A DNA stretch of 24,189 nucleotides from CS3-C152 sp964347025. Its GTDB lineage: Archaea > Aenigmatarchaeota > Aenigmatarchaeia > QMZP01 > QMZT01. Of this stretch, positions 22,412 to 24,189 are shown piece by piece; the first letter of the stretch is position 1, and every line of letters begins with the position of its first letter. The stretch is from positions 1 to 24,189 of the forward strand of contig CAYFWU010000013.1 in NCBI GenBank assembly GCA_964347025.1, read 5' to 3'. The notes under the pieces were generated by a model that ran no database searches, had not been told where the DNA came from, and saw only the letters and a program-made list of their open reading frames with translations. Made by a program: the position numbers and the translations under genes.

Positions 22412-22959
22412 TCATAACTATTTCTGGTCTGCCCGGCTCTGGTAAGACAACGGTCGGAAAACTCCTCGCTGAAAAACTCGGTTTCAAGTTCCACTCAATC
22501 GGAGACCTTAGAGGACGAATGGCGATGGACAAAGGACTGACGATAGACCAGTTGAATGAAATAGGCATGGAAGAGGAGTGGACAGACAAGGAGGCGGACG
22601 AATACCAAAAAACCCTCGTTAGGAAAGAAGATAACCTGGTTATAGAGAGCAGACTTGGGTTTTACTTCATTCCCGAATCACTCAAAATATTTTTAAAGGT
22701 TGATCTGAAGGCGGCAGCAGAAAGAATCTTCAAGGACCAGCGGCCCGATGAGGAAAATAAAAGGAATGCTGAAGAGATTCTGGAATCAATGAAGAAAAGA
22801 ATAGAAAGCGACAGCAGACGCTATAAAAAATACTACGGAGTCGATTTCTTGGATGAGAAGAATTATGATCACGTTATAGATACCACAGATCTGACGATAG
22901 ATCAGGTTGTGGACAAAATTATAAAGATGGTAGAAAATCACGGAAAAACTAGGTCCTGA
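22408..22959 (+). CDS. cmk: Cytidylate (CMP) kinase, archaeal type
   Basis: 183 residues starting at an ATG that overlaps the previous stop (ATGA), with a G-rich stretch at 22393-22397. P-loop GLPGSGKTT (7-15) after the strand MIITIS, then GDLRGRMAMDKG and the LNEIGMEEEWTDKEADEYQ region that matches the CMP-binding and lid elements of archaeal CMP kinases, and ESRLGFYF near residues 89-96. Length fits archaeal Cmk (about 180). Reaction: ATP plus CMP or dCMP gives ADP plus CDP or dCDP. CDP feeds CTP for lipid and dolichol phosphorylation but the gene is a housekeeping one. A long in-frame extension upstream (from 22195) overlaps the previous gene and is rejected. Its end overlaps the convergent gene by 11 bases. 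Confidence 0.88.
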   Translation: MIITISGLPGSGKTTVGKLLAEKLGFKFHSIGDLRGRMAMDKGLTIDQLNEIGMEEEWTDKEADEYQKTLVRKEDNLVIESRLGFYFIPESLKIFLKVDLKAAAERIFKDQRPDEENKRNAEEILESMKKRIESDSRRYKKYYGVDFLDEKNYDHVIDTTDLTIDQVVDKIIKMVENHGKTRS

Positions 22960-24091
22960 TTTTACCCTTGGTCCTCAGAACCTTTCCCGCTTCCCTTATG
23001 AATTTCCTCACATACTCCCTGTGCATAAGTATGTCCTGCTTTGAGAGGTCGAGTATCTTCCCCTCTTTCACGAGTTTCTTCATCTTCTCAAGTTCGTTGA
23101 AAACCTCTAGGTACTTGTCCGAAATGAGACCAGGTTTGACAACGTGTTCCTCAAAGTATTGACTTAGGGATTCGCCCTTTTTCGGGATCTTGTTCATGGA
23201 TTTGAGAATGGTGAGAATGGTCTCGGTCATGATAACATAGGATTTCTCTATTAGATTCTCGCGCTTAAGAACTTCCACACGAACGAGGGTTTTCTGCATC
23301 TCCTTCACGAACTTCTTTGAACGTTCGATCCACTGGTCAACCTCGCCTCCGGAAATGGTTTTCAACTTCTTGTGTTCGATTTTTTTCCTTGCGTTTATCA
23401 CCCCTTCCAGCCAGTCCGCATACTCTGGTTTCACGAGATTCATCTCCACAAGCGTCTTCCTCATGGAATCCGCGGCATCGGATGGTCTGGGTGGGGTTTT
23501 CCCCAGAAACATCAATACCGCTTGCAGGCTCTCCAACATCGCATAATAGCAATCCTCAGCCACCATGTACATCTTCGCGTTCTCCACCCTCTTAATCCTC
23601 TTGGGGGCGCGATCGATGTATTTCTCGACAGCCTCCTTTGAGGGCTTGATCTCACCCATTTGAAGCAAACGTTTAATAGGGAGGAAGATATCCTTGTCAA
23701 AAACAGGAACGCCCTCGCGGATGAAGTTGAACACGATGGGGTGGCCTATCCTAACCATGTTCCAGAATTCCGTGAGCAGATACGGCTGCTGGACGGATAG
23801 CTTACTGGAAAGCTTCTTTGCGATGACATCGAAATCATCCTCCATCTGTTCCTTCACGTTTGGGGTTATCTTCTGTTTTGTGTCATCTATTATGATAAAG
23901 ACATCTATGTCGCTTTCCTTATGCCAGGAACCCCTTGCACTTGAACCAAAAAGAACGACAGAACGAACAACAGAACCGTATTTTTTGAGAACCTCTTTGG
24001 TGAATTTTTTTATTACTTCCAGCCTCTTCTTCTCTTCCCTTATTTTTTCAGATTCCCCCTTCTTGACAGCCTTCTTCTTCGTCTCTGCCAT
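22949..24091 (-). CDS. Nucleotidyltransferase (MNT-like) fused to HEPN-like helical region
   Basis: 380 residues. After a Lys/Glu-rich tail, residues about 25-135 are a minimal nucleotidyltransferase domain: VLFGSSARGSW (46-56) with D61 and D63 in SDIDVFI. The remaining 245 residues are helical. About 155-270 resembles a HEPN domain: AEDCYYAMLESLQAVLMFLGKTPP and then R235-K-K-I-E-H240, which fits the R-x4-6-H ribonuclease motif of HEPN toxins. About 280-370 looks like a second, more degenerate helical unit of similar design. Free-standing MNT and HEPN proteins form toxin-antitoxin pairs in which the MNT protein modifies the HEPN toxin; here both would be one chain. Enzymatic role is unknown. 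Leaderless promoter 26 nt before the start. Confidence 0.82.
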   Translation of the reverse strand: MAETKKKAVKKGESEKIREEKKRLEVIKKFTKEVLKKYGSVVRSVVLFGSSARGSWHKESDIDVFIIIDDTKQKITPNVKEQMEDDFDVIAKKLSSKLSVQQPYLLTEFWNMVRIGHPIVFNFIREGVPVFDKDIFLPIKRLLQMGEIKPSKEAVEKYIDRAPKRIKRVENAKMYMVAEDCYYAMLESLQAVLMFLGKTPPRPSDAADSMRKTLVEMNLVKPEYADWLEGVINARKKIEHKKLKTISGGEVDQWIERSKKFVKEMQKTLVRVEVLKRENLIEKSYVIMTETILTILKSMNKIPKKGESLSQYFEEHVVKPGLISDKYLEVFNELEKMKKLVKEGKILDLSKQDILMHREYVRKFIREAGKVLRTKGKIRT

Positions 24092-24113
24092 ATGTTTAAT
24101 ATTGTGATCAGAG

Positions 24114-24121
24114 TTTATAAG
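24114..24121 (-). promoter_or_regulatory. TATA box for the MNT-HEPN gene (starts 24091)
   Basis: tttataag on the plus strand (CTTATAAA on the coding strand), centred 26 nt before the ATG. One of the best TATA matches in the window; predicts a leaderless transcript. Confidence 0.65.
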
Positions 24122-24136
24122 GATTAAACTTCAAAT

Positions 24137-24164
24137 GACGACTTGCCTTGTATTTCAAGTCGTC
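24137..24164. repeat. Perfect 9-bp inverted repeat with 10-base loop
   Basis: GACGACTTG (24137-24145) and CAAGTCGTC (24156-24164) are exact reverse complements separated by ccttgtattt. The repeat lies between the TATA box of the minus-strand MNT-HEPN gene and another A/T-rich string (tttaaaataaaa, 24167 on) that could be a promoter for a gene beyond the window. It may be an operator dyad or an RNA hairpin. No T-run follows on the plus strand, so a simple terminator is unlikely in that direction. Confidence 0.7.
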
Positions 24165-24189
24165 GGTTTAAAATAAAAATAACGTAAAC

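Noticed and set aside
24137..24164. Inverted repeat as a tRNA arm, CRISPR repeat or terminator
   Set aside because: No TPsiC or anticodon-like elements follow, no second copy is seen, and there is no T-run after it on the plus strand.
1..24189. Insertion sequence or prophage at the composition boundary near 4700
   Set aside because: No transposase, integrase, terminal inverted repeats or target duplication were found around the boundary.

Overview
This window looks like an archaeal chromosome segment. At least ten genes have a TATA-like box centred 24-28 nt before the start codon, which is the signature of archaeal leaderless transcripts. Gene content agrees: an archaeosortase/exosortase-family transpeptidase, a dolichol-kinase-like enzyme, an archaeal-type CMP kinase and several membrane GT-C glycosyltransferases. 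Genes are packed very tightly, and all five convergent pairs overlap at their 3' ends. A small-genome archaeon (DPANN-like or Altiarchaeota-like) is a guess; no rRNA or other phylum marker is present.

Layout. 1-4677 is one co-directional run of glycosyltransferases: the tail of a probable GT4, a GT2 with a C-terminal membrane anchor, then three GT4 enzymes. From about 1066 to 4677 the DNA is clearly AT-richer than the rest (two sampled 60-base lines give 25% and 27% GC, against 43% in the next gene), so this part may be an exchangeable glycan cassette. 4718-10743 has a further GT4 of native composition, a UPF0104/AglD-like membrane protein, a GT-C enzyme, two tandem DPM1-like GT2 enzymes and an ArnT-like GT-C enzyme. 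10740-14436 (minus strand) has a UDP-glucuronate-4-epimerase-like SDR, a DUF362 protein and a third GT-C-like protein. 14472-18064 has a fourth GT-C enzyme with an extra C-terminal domain, a UbiA-family enzyme resembling polyprenyl-phosphate phosphoribosyltransferase, and a second UPF0104 protein. 18045-21011 has a UDP-glucuronate-decarboxylase-like SDR, a sugar-1-phosphate nucleotidyltransferase, an archaeosortase and a dolichol-kinase-like protein. The right end (21008-24189) is mostly housekeeping: a two-CBS protein, an endonuclease-IV-like TIM barrel, CMP kinase, and an unusual nucleotidyltransferase-HEPN fusion.

How the genes could work together (inference). The nucleotidyltransferase would make UDP-glucose. 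A UDP-glucose dehydrogenase encoded elsewhere would make UDP-glucuronate. The two SDRs would turn that into UDP-galacturonate and UDP-xylose. The dolichol-kinase-like protein would supply polyprenyl phosphate. The two DPM1-like enzymes and the UbiA enzyme would charge that lipid with a hexose and a phosphopentose. The GT4/GT2 enzymes would build a lipid-linked glycan, the UPF0104 proteins might help move lipid intermediates, and the GT-C enzymes would use lipid-linked sugars on the outer face. The archaeosortase would process C-terminal tails of exported surface proteins. No oligosaccharyltransferase (AglB) and no sortase substrate were found here.

No tRNA, rRNA, CRISPR array, insertion sequence or gene-free stretch longer than 300 bases was seen.
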